From assembly GCA_016935935.1 (NCBI GenBank), contig JAFGPZ010000038.1, positions 9,222-73,221 on the forward strand: 64,000 bases of DNA, written 5' to 3'. Of the stretch, positions 50,872-58,956 are shown piece after piece. The stretch is from Deltaproteobacteria bacterium. Lineage in GTDB: Bacteria > Desulfobacterota > Syntrophia > Syntrophales > UBA2210. Under the pieces are notes generated by a model, which worked only from the letters and a program-made list of their open reading frames with translations, searched no databases and was not told the DNA's origin. Positions within the stretch are counted from its first letter, which is position 1. Every line of letters begins with the position of its first letter. The position numbers and the translations under genes are program-made.

Positions 50872-52070
50872 GTAATCTCTTCTCCAACCAGGCTGCTGAA
50901 TGTTAATTTTACGTCGGCTACCTGTTCGTTTCCTTCGAGATAATCAAGCCGGATTTCATCCACGGCGAACCGGGACAATACAAGAAAGCTCACCAGCAGT
51001 TTATCGAGATCCGCGGGGGCGGCCGCTTTTCCTATGGCAGAATCTATAACTATGCTTTCACTGGAGGGAGCCAGGGTAATTTCTCTGCAGACCTTAGTCC
51101 CGTCGGGAAACTGAAATAGGATGTATTTTCCTATGATGTCGTCTGCGTTCCAGTATGTTGTATATTCAATGTCGCTGATGTCGAAAACGGAGGCGTCGGC
51201 TCCAAAGGCCGATGTTATCTGAATGTCCGGAGACCAGGTGGGAACCCAGAAATCACCGTATCTTCCCTGGTGGGCGTCAAAGAAATTGAGCAAACTCCAG
51301 ATTGAGGCCCTGCCGTTCTCCTGCAGTGATAACTCATGTCGTAAAACAGCCTCGTCGTAGGATGTCCAGGATTTCCCGATTCCCAAAAACTGACGCAGTT
51401 CGTAGGGGTGCGTAAACCCGAGCTTCAACGCTTTGTAGGGCACGAACAGGAACAGATCCTTGCCCTGGTACGTGTCCGCTCCGGATGCAGGCAAGGAATA
51501 TGAAAACGACCGTGCCGACTCGAATTGCTCCGATGCCGTGAATGACAGTTCCTGTTCCGTATGCAGATTAAAATCGATTGACTGGCTGTCGTCTATGGTG
51601 AAATCATAATGCGGGATGACGTATTGTCTCGAAGCCCAGGTATTTGCAAGATTGTCTTCCAGCGTTATCTGCGTGTCGGAGTCTACGGAAGCTATTGTCC
51701 CGACCTCATAAGAGGTGTAATCAGAGGGATCCAGTATGATCAGATTCCGGTCCGCGTAAAAATGCCTGTAAGATGTCTTGGCCACTGTCAACACTTTCTG
51801 CCCCGATGCCGCCTGGGCTGTCAGTTGCGTTTTGTCCGGCCACAGGGGTATGCCCCAGGAATCACTCAGATGCCTGTAGAGATTTCTTTTCACCCAGTTA
51901 AATTCTGAAATACTGGTCAGCCAGAATGTATTGTCCAATGTGACACGGGGCCAGGTATAGAGTGCTGACCTCTTCTCCCCGCCTTTAACTCCGGCCTGTA
52001 TTGAAGTCTTCCAGACGTGGGAAAGGGACTGTTTTTTCCTGGGCGGAATCGTTAAGTCTATATCGGCCAT
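50868..52070 (-). CDS. Distal tail protein-like
   Basis: A 400-residue protein. I place the start at ATG 52070, which overlaps the tape-measure stop (TAATG) and follows GAGGGTGCTGAGA; the frame extends to 52619 but only as a shadow of the tape-measure gene. Gene order (after tape measure, before BR0599-type hub) and the beta-rich sequence match Dit/ORFg12-type distal tail proteins that cap the tail tube. No catalytic motif is visible. Confidence 0.65.
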   Translation of the reverse strand: MADIDLTIPPRKKQSLSHVWKTSIQAGVKGGEKRSALYTWPRVTLDNTFWLTSISEFNWVKRNLYRHLSDSWGIPLWPDKTQLTAQAASGQKVLTVAKTSYRHFYADRNLIILDPSDYTSYEVGTIASVDSDTQITLEDNLANTWASRQYVIPHYDFTIDDSQSIDFNLHTEQELSFTASEQFESARSFSYSLPASGADTYQGKDLFLFVPYKALKLGFTHPYELRQFLGIGKSWTSYDEAVLRHELSLQENGRASIWSLLNFFDAHQGRYGDFWVPTWSPDIQITSAFGADASVFDISDIEYTTYWNADDIIGKYILFQFPDGTKVCREITLAPSSESIVIDSAIGKAAAPADLDKLLVSFLVLSRFAVDEIRLDYLEGNEQVADVKLTFSSLVGEEIT

Positions 52071-54052
52071 TATCTCAGCACCCTCCTCACTGAAGATGCC
52101 TTGCTTGAGATTACGTTTATGATTGCGTCCTGCCCTCTGCTTGACGCCAGATACTGGTCGATTACTGAGGGATCCGTTATGTTGATCAGGTTTATCTCCT
52201 GTTTTTCCCTTTCTATAACAACCGGAACCGATCCTTTTTCCAGAGGGATATGCGCTTCCGGCACTCCCGAATAGTAAATTCCCGGAGAAGTGCTGATTCC
52301 GCCCTGGTCGTATGACGGCGGTGTTGCGGCCGCTATCATGGCCACATTTAACATGGCCTGCCCGTACACCATTGCCGAAAGGGGTATCCCGAACATTCCG
52401 GTCTGGCCGAGCACTTTGGCCGCCGCCAGATTCGCCGCTATTATTGCCTCGCTGATTGCCAGGGCCTGATATATCCGGAATGCCGCTATGCTCTGTTTCC
52501 CTCCCGCCTGAGAGATCTGCAGGAAGGTGTTTGCCACCTGGCCAGCCATGTCGGCGTACATCTGCTGAACGGCTATCGTCTCGCTGCGTTTGATTTCCTG
52601 AATTCTCTGGCTCGTCCACCGCGCAACATCCAACTGGTCCGCGCCTGCCTGCCGCCAGGCCTCCGCCATGGTGTTGACGTTCTCGATTTCCAACTCGTAG
52701 GTGGATTTTCCCAAGGCGGCATATTTGCGGGCGAATTCGGCGCGTTTGGCGATATTTTCCTCTTCTATCTCCTGAAGTCTGTTCAGTCTGTATTCCCGGG
52801 CCAGCAGATCTTCATCGCCGTTCATGGCCGCAGGTAATACCGATGTCGCCATCCCTAAAAGACGCTGCCCCGTTGTCTCAAAACCCAGCACAGCGGTTTC
52901 ACCCGTTGCAGGTGCAGGCGTGGTTTTTACCGCCCGTGGGTTCTCCGGTTCCACCGGCCGCAGATAGCTTAGAATGCCTGCCTCGAATCCTTTTCCCGGA
53001 GGCTGGATCTGCGATTGGGGAGGTTTTTTCACAGACATCTTGTAGATATCGGACAATATGCCGTAGAGGGTGGCCAGCCTCCCCGTCGCATAGGTCAGGA
53101 CTCCCAGCAGCACGCCCGCCTGAGGTCCGAAGAGTATTGTTCCCAGAAGACCCACGCCGGCAGCTCCTATGACGCCGTCAGGCAAGGCGTTATATATATC
53201 GACCATCTTTGTAATGGCGGACTTGATCTTCTCAATATATTCGGGGACTTTCTGCTTGATTATATCATCATTGTTTTTGATCCATCGACCGAAGCGGTCG
53301 TTGATTTCTGAGAGCTGCTTTTTCAACTCATCGTAAACGCCAGCTTCCATGATAAGGTTGCGGAACTGGTACCACTTGTCGGAGATCATGGACATCATCC
53401 CGTCCCAGGTGGTGGCGAGCTTTTCCGTGGCGCCTCTGAACTGGCTGCCTGCCGCGTTCCAGGACTCCATCAGCTTTTTCCGTGTCTCTTCTGCAGAGTA
53501 ACTGACGCCTGCCTGAAACCCCAGCATTGCCAGTATCCCGCGTTCGCGGAAGAGGTCCGCCGATGCCGCTCCGGCGGAGTACATGCGTATGACCTGCTCC
53601 GTCGTCTTGTCGATGCCCAGCCCGGCGGCTGCCGCCAGATCGCCGATCATGGGCATCCAGGTCTTGATCTCGTCTACGCCGCCTTTCATGACGCCGGAAA
53701 GCATCGTAGCCGAGCCCATAACCTTCTCAAACTCGAAGGGCACACGGCCGGCGTATATCTCCATTTCCTGAAAGAGCCGGTTTCCCTCTTCCACGCTTCC
53801 CAGGAGAACCTCAAGGCGGACACGGAAATTTTCCGACGTCTTTGCGGCTTCAAGAAAGGTGCCTCCCAGCTTGACGGCGCCATACAGAGACGCGGCGGCG
53901 GCCAAAACACCGCCCAGGGCCGCTGTCACACCCTTCCAGTGTGATGTAAGCGTCTGCGATGTCCTCTTCGATGCAAGCTGCACATTACGCATGGAGCGCT
54001 CGTATTTTGAGCTGTCGCCGTATATTTCGACCTTTGTTTTTTTAGTCGCCAT
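52070..54052 (-). CDS. Tail tape measure protein
   Basis: A 660-residue tape measure. Seen: an N-terminal coiled region, a hydrophobic Ala/Gly-rich segment (GVTAALGGVLAAAASLYGAV, near 40-60), a second (VIGAAGVGLLGTILFGPQAG) and a third near the C-terminus, and long helices between. At roughly 0.15 nm per residue it predicts a tail of about 100 nm. TAATG overlaps at both ends couple it to the chaperone and the distal-tail gene. Confidence 0.88.
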   Translation of the reverse strand: MATKKTKVEIYGDSSKYERSMRNVQLASKRTSQTLTSHWKGVTAALGGVLAAAASLYGAVKLGGTFLEAAKTSENFRVRLEVLLGSVEEGNRLFQEMEIYAGRVPFEFEKVMGSATMLSGVMKGGVDEIKTWMPMIGDLAAAAGLGIDKTTEQVIRMYSAGAASADLFRERGILAMLGFQAGVSYSAEETRKKLMESWNAAGSQFRGATEKLATTWDGMMSMISDKWYQFRNLIMEAGVYDELKKQLSEINDRFGRWIKNNDDIIKQKVPEYIEKIKSAITKMVDIYNALPDGVIGAAGVGLLGTILFGPQAGVLLGVLTYATGRLATLYGILSDIYKMSVKKPPQSQIQPPGKGFEAGILSYLRPVEPENPRAVKTTPAPATGETAVLGFETTGQRLLGMATSVLPAAMNGDEDLLAREYRLNRLQEIEEENIAKRAEFARKYAALGKSTYELEIENVNTMAEAWRQAGADQLDVARWTSQRIQEIKRSETIAVQQMYADMAGQVANTFLQISQAGGKQSIAAFRIYQALAISEAIIAANLAAAKVLGQTGMFGIPLSAMVYGQAMLNVAMIAAATPPSYDQGGISTSPGIYYSGVPEAHIPLEKGSVPVVIEREKQEINLINITDPSVIDQYLASSRGQDAIINVISSKASSVRRVLR

Positions 54053-54354
54053 TATCGCCTTCCCCTGCGGGGTATCCGCTGTTTCGGCAGGCTGTTCAGA
54101 AATTCCTGTCGCTCCCTGTCTCGCCCGGCGTCACGCTCAGCACGCTCCGTCATCTCACCAAAATAGTAGCCTTCCATCACGCGGTGGTAGTGCAGTAATC
54201 TCTTGTCGAACCTGGACAGGTTTTTCCACTGGCCCGGAGTCATGCCGAAATCCTTCATCGTGGCTATGGACTGATAGAGGTCTGTAGTCTCCGGCCGGCC
54301 CTTCTTCTGCTTTTTCCGGATGGCTGACAGGACATCGTCGGTGAGCCCTGTCAA
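54052..54354 (-). CDS. Tail assembly chaperone, frameshift extension (GT-type T domain)
   Basis: A 100-residue frame opening at TTG 54354 and ending at the tape-measure start. It lies in the -1 frame relative to the chaperone gene, and the heptamer at 54363-54369 lets the two be read as one protein of about 276 residues. Independent initiation at TTG is the alternative. The sequence is basic and helical (AIRKKQKKGRP), typical of the T part that contacts the tape measure. Confidence 0.72.
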   Translation of the reverse strand: MTGLTDDVLSAIRKKQKKGRPETTDLYQSIATMKDFGMTPGQWKNLSRFDKRLLHYHRVMEGYYFGEMTERAERDAGRDRERQEFLNSLPKQRIPRRGRR

Positions 54355-54881
54355 CTGCCGGGCAAAAAATCGGCCTCTTCCTCCTCGATCCGTGTGAGAG
54401 TCCGTACATCCTTATAAATCTGGTCGACGTGGGAACCCGTTATGCCGTTGGTCTGCAGGATCTCTTTCCGCTCTCCGAAAGTTTCAGCCTCTGATCCATC
54501 CTTTTTTGTCCATGTGATGTCGAGGGCGAAGATGCATATCTGCCAGACGAAATCGCTGGTATGCCTCTCCAAAGCGGCAATGTATGTTTCATCTGTGGTA
54601 TCGAAGACCTGCATCAGCCTGTCATGGATAAGGCCCATCGCCTTACCTTCTTTTGAGTCCTTCCTTACCAGCTCCTTTTTAACGGGAGGTTTGGGCGCCT
54701 TCCCGGAGAGTTCTTCCTCAAACTCTGCCACGCCTGTTGATTTTATGGGAAGCTCCAGCAGCTCCTCGACGCCGCCCTTTGTCACCTTCAGCAGCGAAAA
54801 CCCGGAAGAGTCGAATACCTTCTGTCCGGCTACCAGTTCAGAGATCCTGCGCGGCGCATTGTCATTTTTTACCTTTGTCAT
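54351..54881 (-). CDS. Tail assembly chaperone (G-type)
   Basis: A 176-residue protein in the lambda gpG position, between tail tube and tape measure. Such proteins coat the tape measure before tube polymerisation. It ends ADFLPGS; the codons for Asp-Phe-Leu contain the slippery heptamer T TTT TTG, so part of the ribosomes should shift -1 into the next frame. Mostly helical and acidic, with a Lys-rich linker near residues 65-80. Confidence 0.78.
   Translation of the reverse strand: MTKVKNDNAPRRISELVAGQKVFDSSGFSLLKVTKGGVEELLELPIKSTGVAEFEEELSGKAPKPPVKKELVRKDSKEGKAMGLIHDRLMQVFDTTDETYIAALERHTSDFVWQICIFALDITWTKKDGSEAETFGERKEILQTNGITGSHVDQIYKDVRTLTRIEEEEADFLPGS
54363..54369 (-). promoter_or_regulatory. 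Programmed -1 frameshift heptamer T_TTT_TTG
   Basis: On the minus strand the zero-frame codons GAT TTT TTG contain U_UUU_UUG. A -1 slip continues GCC CGG CAG TTG, with no stop, into the 54052-54354 frame, joining the two chaperone parts as in lambda G-GT. The zero-frame stop lies 12 bases after the heptamer. Confidence 0.82.
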
Positions 54882-54890
54882 TGCGTCCCC

Positions 54891-55457
54891 CTATGCCTTC
54901 ACGTCAGTGCCGGCTGTAAACTCCGTGTCGCGCGTGACGGTTCCGTACCATTTGCCCTTCAGAGACAGCGTGACCTCTTCCTCGCTTTCGGAGATCTGGC
55001 ACTCTTCCAGCGGGAAATAGATTTCATTGTAGTGAAAGACCATGTCTGTCGATCCTTCGAGTTTGTACTCCAGGTTGCAGCACTTCTTGCTGCTGTCGGC
55101 GAAGGACGGGTTGTTGTTGGCGCCGTCGCGCTGAGTGGTGCCCTTTGTAGTGACGATCGTATTGGAGTTGACGGTGTTTCCTTCCAGCCAGTCGTGAAGA
55201 TAGGTCGTGATCGTCGTATCCTCCGTGATACAGGAGAAGGACAGATCCAGCGGCTCCATGACGGGCTCGTCGCTCCCTTCGATGTAGTGGGCGTTGGCGT
55301 CCATGTTGCCCCGGTTCAGGACCAGCTTCTCTTCTGTCTTCGGCTGGCCGATGGGGCCGGAGAAATCGCCCTTGTCGAATTCAATCTCCAGATAGAAGGG
55401 CGTTCCCGTGCCGTCGTAAAGCCTCAATTTCCCTTTTTTATTTGTAAATTTTGACAT
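54891..55457 (-). CDS. Tail tube protein, short paralogue
   Basis: A 188-residue protein in the tail-tube position. It shares long stretches with the next upstream gene: PKTEEKLVLNRGNMDANAHY, then IEGSDE, KGTT..DGANNNPSFAD and the SESEEEVTLSLKG end. It lacks the roughly 150-residue insertion of its neighbour. It probably builds most of the tube. Confidence 0.75.
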   Translation of the reverse strand: MSKFTNKKGKLRLYDGTGTPFYLEIEFDKGDFSGPIGQPKTEEKLVLNRGNMDANAHYIEGSDEPVMEPLDLSFSCITEDTTITTYLHDWLEGNTVNSNTIVTTKGTTQRDGANNNPSFADSSKKCCNLEYKLEGSTDMVFHYNEIYFPLEECQISESEEEVTLSLKGKWYGTVTRDTEFTAGTDVKA

Positions 55458-55469
55458 TTTAACCTCCTG

Positions 55470-56504
55470 TTAATATCTATTTCCGAATTCGTGTATCCGT
55501 TCAATAACTCCGTAAACTCCCCCCTTGCAGGAGAGTGTGACGGCCTCCTCGCTTTCACTCATGCTTTGCCCCTCTTCGGGAAAGAATGTCTCGTAATAGG
55601 ACCAGCCTTCATTGTAGGTTTCGCCGGTAAAGAGGATCTGGACGTTTACTGTTTTCTTCGTCGTGTCGGCGAAGGCGGGGTTGTAGTTGGTTCCGTCGTT
55701 CTTCGTCGTCCCCTTGGAGCTTTCACCTGCCGCTGTCCAGCGCGCCGAATCGTCGGGGTTTCCACAGGCCAGGGCGGTGAAGATGTAGTCCTTGTTGGCG
55801 CTGTCGTCGAGGAGGCATGAGAAGCCGATCTCCAGTGGCTCATGGATCTTCTCGTCGCTCCCCTCGATGTAGTGGGCGTTGGCATCCATGTTGCCCCGGT
55901 TCAGGACCAGTTTTTCTTCCGTCTTCGGCCTGCCGATGGGGCCGTTGAAGTCCATGGCGGCGAAGATCACTTCCCGGTACTGCCCGTCAACGGGGCAGAG
56001 GACGTCGGCGTCGGGATCGGTGGACGGGGAATCGGTTGTCATGAGCTTGATATAATACCTCGTAGTGGACAGATTGATGTTGCCGCGGAGCGCCCAGTCT
56101 TTCGGGATGGCAAAGCTGATGACTCCGTCCTTTGCGAAGCAGTCTCCGCCTGATTCGGTGCCGTCGTCCACCGTAAGGGCCGTCCAGGCGCTTCCGTTGT
56201 AATACCAGGCAAGGAGGGTTCCGGAGCCGGCGGCGTAATTGCTGCCGTTTCCTTTCAGGTATTTGATCCTGGCAAACTTGACGGATGATCCCACGTAAAC
56301 CTCGCCGGCATTGTCGGCAAGGAAAGCCGTGGCGACGCTGGTGTCGTCGGCCTTGACATCATCGGTAATATCCGCCCAGGTGTCGACGCCGTTGTATTTC
56401 TTGATCTGGACCGTCGCGTCATCCCTGGGCGCCGTTCCGTGCAGGACGTCCGTCGAATCATAAATTCTGAGGACTCCGTTTTTACCTGTGAATTTTCTGG
56501 ACAT
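55470..56504 (-). CDS. Tail tube protein paralogue with inserted beta-rich domain
   Basis: A 344-residue paralogue of the following gene. Residues 1-20 and about 178-344 match it; residues about 21-177 are an insertion rich in Thr, Asp, Gly and Tyr (LLAWYYNGSAWTALTVDDG, GNINLSTTRYYIKLMTTDS), looking like a surface-exposed beta-sandwich. It probably decorates the outside of the tail tube. DNA identity in the shared part is high, implying recent duplication or gene conversion. Confidence 0.72.
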   Translation of the reverse strand: MSRKFTGKNGVLRIYDSTDVLHGTAPRDDATVQIKKYNGVDTWADITDDVKADDTSVATAFLADNAGEVYVGSSVKFARIKYLKGNGSNYAAGSGTLLAWYYNGSAWTALTVDDGTESGGDCFAKDGVISFAIPKDWALRGNINLSTTRYYIKLMTTDSPSTDPDADVLCPVDGQYREVIFAAMDFNGPIGRPKTEEKLVLNRGNMDANAHYIEGSDEKIHEPLEIGFSCLLDDSANKDYIFTALACGNPDDSARWTAAGESSKGTTKNDGTNYNPAFADTTKKTVNVQILFTGETYNEGWSYYETFFPEEGQSMSESEEAVTLSCKGGVYGVIERIHEFGNRY

Positions 56505-56506
56505 GG

Positions 56507-57052
56507 TCAGTACCTCAAATTCGGTTTTTGTTTGGAGAAAAACTTCTCAAAGAATTTTTTCTCGATGTAATTCAGCGTTTCCCTCTCCTCCCGGCGCCAG
56601 AAGGGTTCGATAATGGGGCGGGGCGGAACATTAAGGTAGGTCGTGGATTTTCGGAGGAATATCTTGCGCCGTGCGAAATGTTCTCGAAGCGACGGCGTGA
56701 CGCGGATCCTTTTGCCGTACTGCACTGTTTTGGCGATTCTGGTGACGACGGTATTCATAAAGCCGATCCGCACCTGCTGATTTCCGCCTCTGTTGCTGTA
56801 CTTGAAACGCACGAACCGCCCAAGGCCGAAGAGTGGCGTCCGCTCTGATCTGTGTTGCGCCTCTGCCAGCTTTTTTGTCGGGTGGGAGAGTGGAGGCCAG
56901 TTCTCACCGCCTTTTTCGATCCATTCGCGCATTTTCTTCCTCGTATGGCCGCCCCCCATTTTTAGGGACTCGGCTGTTGCCCAGCGCGCCCTCTGCGGTG
57001 ACTTCTTCGCAAAATCCATGATCTGGCTGTCGTCTATTCTGATCTTGATCAA
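56507..57052 (-). CDS. Tail completion/minor tail protein, gpZ or Mu gpG-like
   Basis: A 181-residue basic protein in the position of lambda gpZ, between head-tail joining and tube genes. Contains KMREWIEKGGENWPPLSHPT (near 40-59) and NVPPRPIIEPFWRREE near the C-terminus, which match the phage virion morphogenesis family pattern. Its start overlaps the preceding stop by four bases. Confidence 0.7.
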   Translation of the reverse strand: MIKIRIDDSQIMDFAKKSPQRARWATAESLKMGGGHTRKKMREWIEKGGENWPPLSHPTKKLAEAQHRSERTPLFGLGRFVRFKYSNRGGNQQVRIGFMNTVVTRIAKTVQYGKRIRVTPSLREHFARRKIFLRKSTTYLNVPPRPIIEPFWRREERETLNYIEKKFFEKFFSKQKPNLRY

Positions 57053-57381
57053 GTCAGTTCCCTCTCCAATCCAATGATGAGTGTGTATCCGTCATCGCTG
57101 ATCACGCCTCTCGTCGGGTCGAACTCCCAGGTCACTCCGTCGATGGTGAAGGTGTCGCCGTACTGCGGGTTCGCTACATCAGAGGCCTTCACCTCGATCT
57201 CACAGCGTGCCGTTTCCTCGCCGCGGACGTAGGGCTCCTGGAAGGGTGAATCTTTTATCACGATGGCCATGATCGGGACGCCTGCGCCACCTTTTGATGT
57301 ATAGGTCACTGATTCGGAAAAATCGCCGGTGTCGAAAAAAACCGAGTCAAGATCGGCAGCCATTTCATCTTTGAGAGTCAT
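57049..57381 (-). CDS. Head-tail joining protein
   Basis: A 110-residue protein like lambda gpFII: beta-rich, with GDTFTIDGVTWEFD (near 75-88), a pattern of the phage head-tail attachment family. It sits between the holin gene and the tail completion gene. Confidence 0.7.
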   Translation of the reverse strand: MTLKDEMAADLDSVFFDTGDFSESVTYTSKGGAGVPIMAIVIKDSPFQEPYVRGEETARCEIEVKASDVANPQYGDTFTIDGVTWEFDPTRGVISDDGYTLIIGLERELT

Positions 57382-57385
57382 TAAG

Positions 57386-57784
57386 TTACGCTCCCTTTTT
57401 CAGAGCCATGAAATCAGCTATTTTTTTGTATCCAAATGATGACGCTACGGCTATCATGAAGGCCCACTGATACCAGTCAGGAGTTTCTGCCAGAGCGGCA
57501 AATCCCTGACGCACATAGTCGGCCAAACCTGGAACAAAACAGAGTATCGCCGGAATGGAAAGGATGACGGTAAACCATTCGTCTTTCCATCCGCTGTTCG
57601 CTATCGACGTGTTTTCCCAGGCAATGTCGGCAGCCTGATCGGTTTTGATCTTTTCGATCTGAGCTTCCGTTTTTGCCCAGGCGATCTGCAGGTCATGATC
57701 GAGTTGCGCCCTTTTGCGTTCCTGCCAGCCGGTTATCAGAGACGTTAATGGACCGGCCACGGCTTTCAGCATGGTCATAATCAT
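57386..57784 (-). CDS. Holin, three-TM GTA-release type
   Basis: A 132-residue membrane protein with a helical N-terminus, a charged coiled stretch (20-65) and hydrophobic segments near 72-90 and 107-122, fitting the holin family described for gene transfer agent release. It would permeabilise the inner membrane for the endolysin encoded just upstream. Confidence 0.75.
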   Translation of the reverse strand: MIMTMLKAVAGPLTSLITGWQERKRAQLDHDLQIAWAKTEAQIEKIKTDQAADIAWENTSIANSGWKDEWFTVILSIPAILCFVPGLADYVRQGFAALAETPDWYQWAFMIAVASSFGYKKIADFMALKKGA

Positions 57785-57796
57785 GGTATCACCTCC

Positions 57797-58258
57797 CTAA
57801 ACAATCAGAATACGTTCCTCACAGTTACGGCTGTCCGCATGCAGCCAGGTATTTGTCCCGGCTTCGATACAATTGATGCGGCAGAGCAACTCATGATTTT
57901 TGTTTTTGAGGATCTCCTGGCGGATGTCGTCATAGGTCATGGCCGGCTCGATGTCCCGGAGCCGCGGGAATTTCAGATCGAAAGCGGTGGCGATACGATG
58001 GATGCTGCGATCGCTTCCCTCATTGCAGAATATGGTGCGAAGTCCGGACCAGCGGAACCGTCCACCCCAACTCCAGTCATTGATTACAATGACGGTGTTT
58101 CCCGGCGTGATAAACTGGTCGAAATATTCCCAGATGCCGTCGATCATCCGCAGGGCATCGGGATTAAAGAACTGCCAGCTGCATTTACCATAGAGACTGT
58201 AGGTTTCGGGATCGACGAGTTCTTCTGCCTTGTAATGTTTGCATATATATTGCCGCAT
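57797..58258 (-). CDS. Endolysin, M15-type peptidase
   Basis: A 153-residue zinc peptidase of the D-Ala-D-Ala carboxypeptidase type. Zinc ligands fit the M15 pattern: SIHRIATAFDLKF (His and Asp, near 85-94) and TWLHADSRN (His near 140). Cleaves peptidoglycan cross-links at lysis. It is followed by the holin gene. Confidence 0.78.
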   Translation of the reverse strand: MRQYICKHYKAEELVDPETYSLYGKCSWQFFNPDALRMIDGIWEYFDQFITPGNTVIVINDWSWGGRFRWSGLRTIFCNEGSDRSIHRIATAFDLKFPRLRDIEPAMTYDDIRQEILKNKNHELLCRINCIEAGTNTWLHADSRNCEERILIV

Positions 58259-58264
58259 CGGTAA

Positions 58265-58516
58265 TTACCCTCCCGGGGTCATGATGACGACGCGACCGTC
58301 ACCGTTGTGCTTATGGCCGTGGACATGCCGCCATAGATCGTCTCGCACCTTTTCAAACTCTTTTTTGTCTGTTTTTCTTTCCAGTACGCGGTAAATGGAT
58401 CCGCTGAAATCGTTGAGTTCCTTCCTGAAAGATCGAACCTGCCACGAAAGCACTCCGAGAATGAAGATTAACAGGCTTCCAATAATTCCAAGCATACATG
58501 CCATTTCGCTGGTCAT
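58265..58516 (-). CDS. Small membrane protein of the lysis cassette
   Basis: An 83-residue protein with one N-terminal transmembrane helix (about 8-28, GIIGSLLIFILGVLSW) and a charged coiled-coil tail ending in a His-rich segment (HVHGHKHNGDG). Position before endolysin and holin suggests an i-spanin or accessory holin. The identity is inferred from position and topology. Confidence 0.6.
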   Translation of the reverse strand: MTSEMACMLGIIGSLLIFILGVLSWQVRSFRKELNDFSGSIYRVLERKTDKKEFEKVRDDLWRHVHGHKHNGDGRVVIMTPGG

Positions 58517-58552
58517 TTGCGGATCTCCATGTTTACCGGGGCGGCCCCTGAG

Positions 58553-58870
58553 TTACGCTGACGCCTCTTTCTTTTTGTCCCTCTGGGGTGTTTTTTTCTT
58601 CTCAGTTTCAGCTTCCAATCCCCTGACATATCCAGTGAGTTCATCGAGCTTGTTTTTAAGGTCGGCAATTTCGGCGTCTTTGGCGGCAATGACATCTTCG
58701 GCCGGTCTTGTCTCTGTCTCGATTTCAAGTTTTGTGGGATCCGCAGCGCATCCGATTTTGATCAGGTTTTCCGCGATTTCCTGATCGACGTCCAGGATCA
58801 GAGGCTCGGCTTTTCCGGGGTTGACAACCGTTCCCTTAACGATCACACTTTTGATGATTTTAACTTTCAT
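58553..58870 (-). CDS. Small phage protein after the capsid gene
   Basis: A 105-residue protein; ATG 58870 follows AGCAGGAGACAAAAC. The first half is beta-like (MKVKIIKSVIVKGTVVNPG), the second a Lys/Glu-rich coiled coil (AAKDAEIADLKNKLDELTG). Position downstream of the capsid gene suggests a head completion or decoration function. No family recognised. Confidence 0.6.
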   Translation of the reverse strand: MKVKIIKSVIVKGTVVNPGKAEPLILDVDQEIAENLIKIGCAADPTKLEIETETRPAEDVIAAKDAEIADLKNKLDELTGYVRGLEAETEKKKTPQRDKKKEASA

Positions 58871-58956
58871 GTTTTGTCTCCTGCTGGATTTTTGAAAAAG
58901 CGTCCCGCACCGCACCAGTCTGCCATGCGGGACGCCGGGGTATCCCATTGTCAGTA

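Noticed and set aside
50868..52619. A 583-codon version of the distal tail gene starting at 52619
   Set aside because: The extra N-terminal part is antisense-like, low-complexity sequence in a shifted frame of the tape-measure gene; the ATG at 52070 has the TAATG overlap and a ribosome-binding site.
55032..56153. Long plus-strand frames opposite the tail-tube genes
   Set aside because: GC-rich coding on the minus strand produces long antisense frames; no start signals or families.
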